DNA from: a virus
Reading direction: 5' to 3' (one strand)
Length of the DNA stretch: 64,000 nucleotides
Virus record (IMG/VR): IMGVR_UViG_3300032893_000027
Coordinates: 1-64,000 of that record
Part shown: in pieces, positions 63,884 through 64,000 of the stretch
Position numbering within the stretch: the first letter of the stretch is position 1
How the letters are laid out: every line of letters starts with the position of its first letter
Notes under the pieces: model-generated
The model's database searches: none
What the model saw: only the letters and a program-made list of their open reading frames with translations
What the model was told of the DNA's origin: nothing
Translations under genes and position numbers: made by a program

Positions 63884-64000
63884 TAACCTAACGGAATGGG
63901 CTCGCTGGTTTACGGAGGAAGATCGCCACGTTGCGAATGATTGGATCAATGGCGTTCATGTCAGCACCGTTTTCTTAGGGATAGATCATTCCTTCCCCTG
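63837..64000 (+). CDS. Conserved phage protein, cut by the right edge
   Basis: The frame starts at ATG 63837 inside the previous gene and runs off the edge. It opens with KYILDGRVPLKCNNLTEWA, then RWFTEEDRHVANDWI, then VSTVFLGIDHSF. The pattern of WARWFE followed by VSTVFLGLDH is a strongly conserved small phage protein of unknown function. The strong similarity settles the frame despite the truncation. Confidence 0.8.
   Translation, partial: MTDKYILDGRVPLKCNNLTEWARWFTEEDRHVANDWINGVHVSTVFLGIDHSFP

Noticed and set aside
1-64000. CRISPR array, integrase, attachment sites or insertion sequences
   Set aside because: No regularly spaced repeats, no recombinase motif and no flanking inverted repeats with transposase were seen, so a prophage or IS call is not supported.

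Overview
The window looks like the central part of a tailed double-stranded DNA phage genome. It holds one contiguous head-tail block with a terminase, portal, scaffold, capsid and P22/T7-like short-tail order, and almost no non-coding DNA. I see no integrase, rRNA or tRNA. Both edges cut genes: a primase-helicase on the left and a conserved small phage protein on the right. A GcrA-type regulator, a family confined to Alphaproteobacteria, and several small families that I associate with rhizobial and caulobacterial phages point to an alphaproteobacterial host. The phage is probably virulent, but that rests only on the absence of lysogeny genes in view.

Layout. (1) 1-5139: replication and regulation. 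A T7 gp4/Twinkle-like TOPRIM primase-helicase has its zinc finger in a separate overlapping frame. A noncoding stretch carries an intrinsic terminator and a consensus DnaA box. A leftward cassette encodes GcrA, a DnaA domain IV protein and a RusA resolvase. (2) 5140-11144: rightward early genes. These include two winged-helix/HTH proteins, a shuffled tandem array of DUF551-type mini-genes, an SSB with an acidic DDRIPF tail, and many small genes joined by ATGA overlaps. (3) 11056-47475: leftward virion operon. Read in its own direction it runs terminase, portal, small Lys/Gly-rich proteins, a GroES-like protein, scaffold, decoration and major capsid proteins, beta-rich and Trp-repeat structural proteins, adaptor and nozzle proteins, a collar fibre, and finally three very large proteins probably delivered with the DNA. 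One of those carries kinase-like and ADP-ribosyltransferase-like domains.

(4) 47507-56248: a rightward sugar operon, the most striking region. It encodes PseB-, PseC- and PseI-like enzymes, an acetyltransferase, a formyltransferase, a methylase of the pseudaminic-acid-associated type, a Gfo/Idh/MocA oxidoreductase, and a fusion of an SpsF-like cytidylyltransferase with a PLP aminomutase. Together these are most of the tools for a modified pseudaminic-acid-like nonulosonic acid. No PseG hydrolase or classical PseF is visible. A protein in the tail operon (30528-31406) resembles GT42-like glycosyltransferases, so the phage might glycosylate its own virion or remodel the host surface. (5) 56245-64000: many tiny rightward genes, including zinc ribbons, single-membrane-span peptides, an endonuclease VII, a lone leftward HNH nuclease, and an ArdC-like protein. 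They are broken up by hairpins and one 430-bp palindrome-rich noncoding region.

All functional names are inferred from motif recognition by eye. No database search was run.
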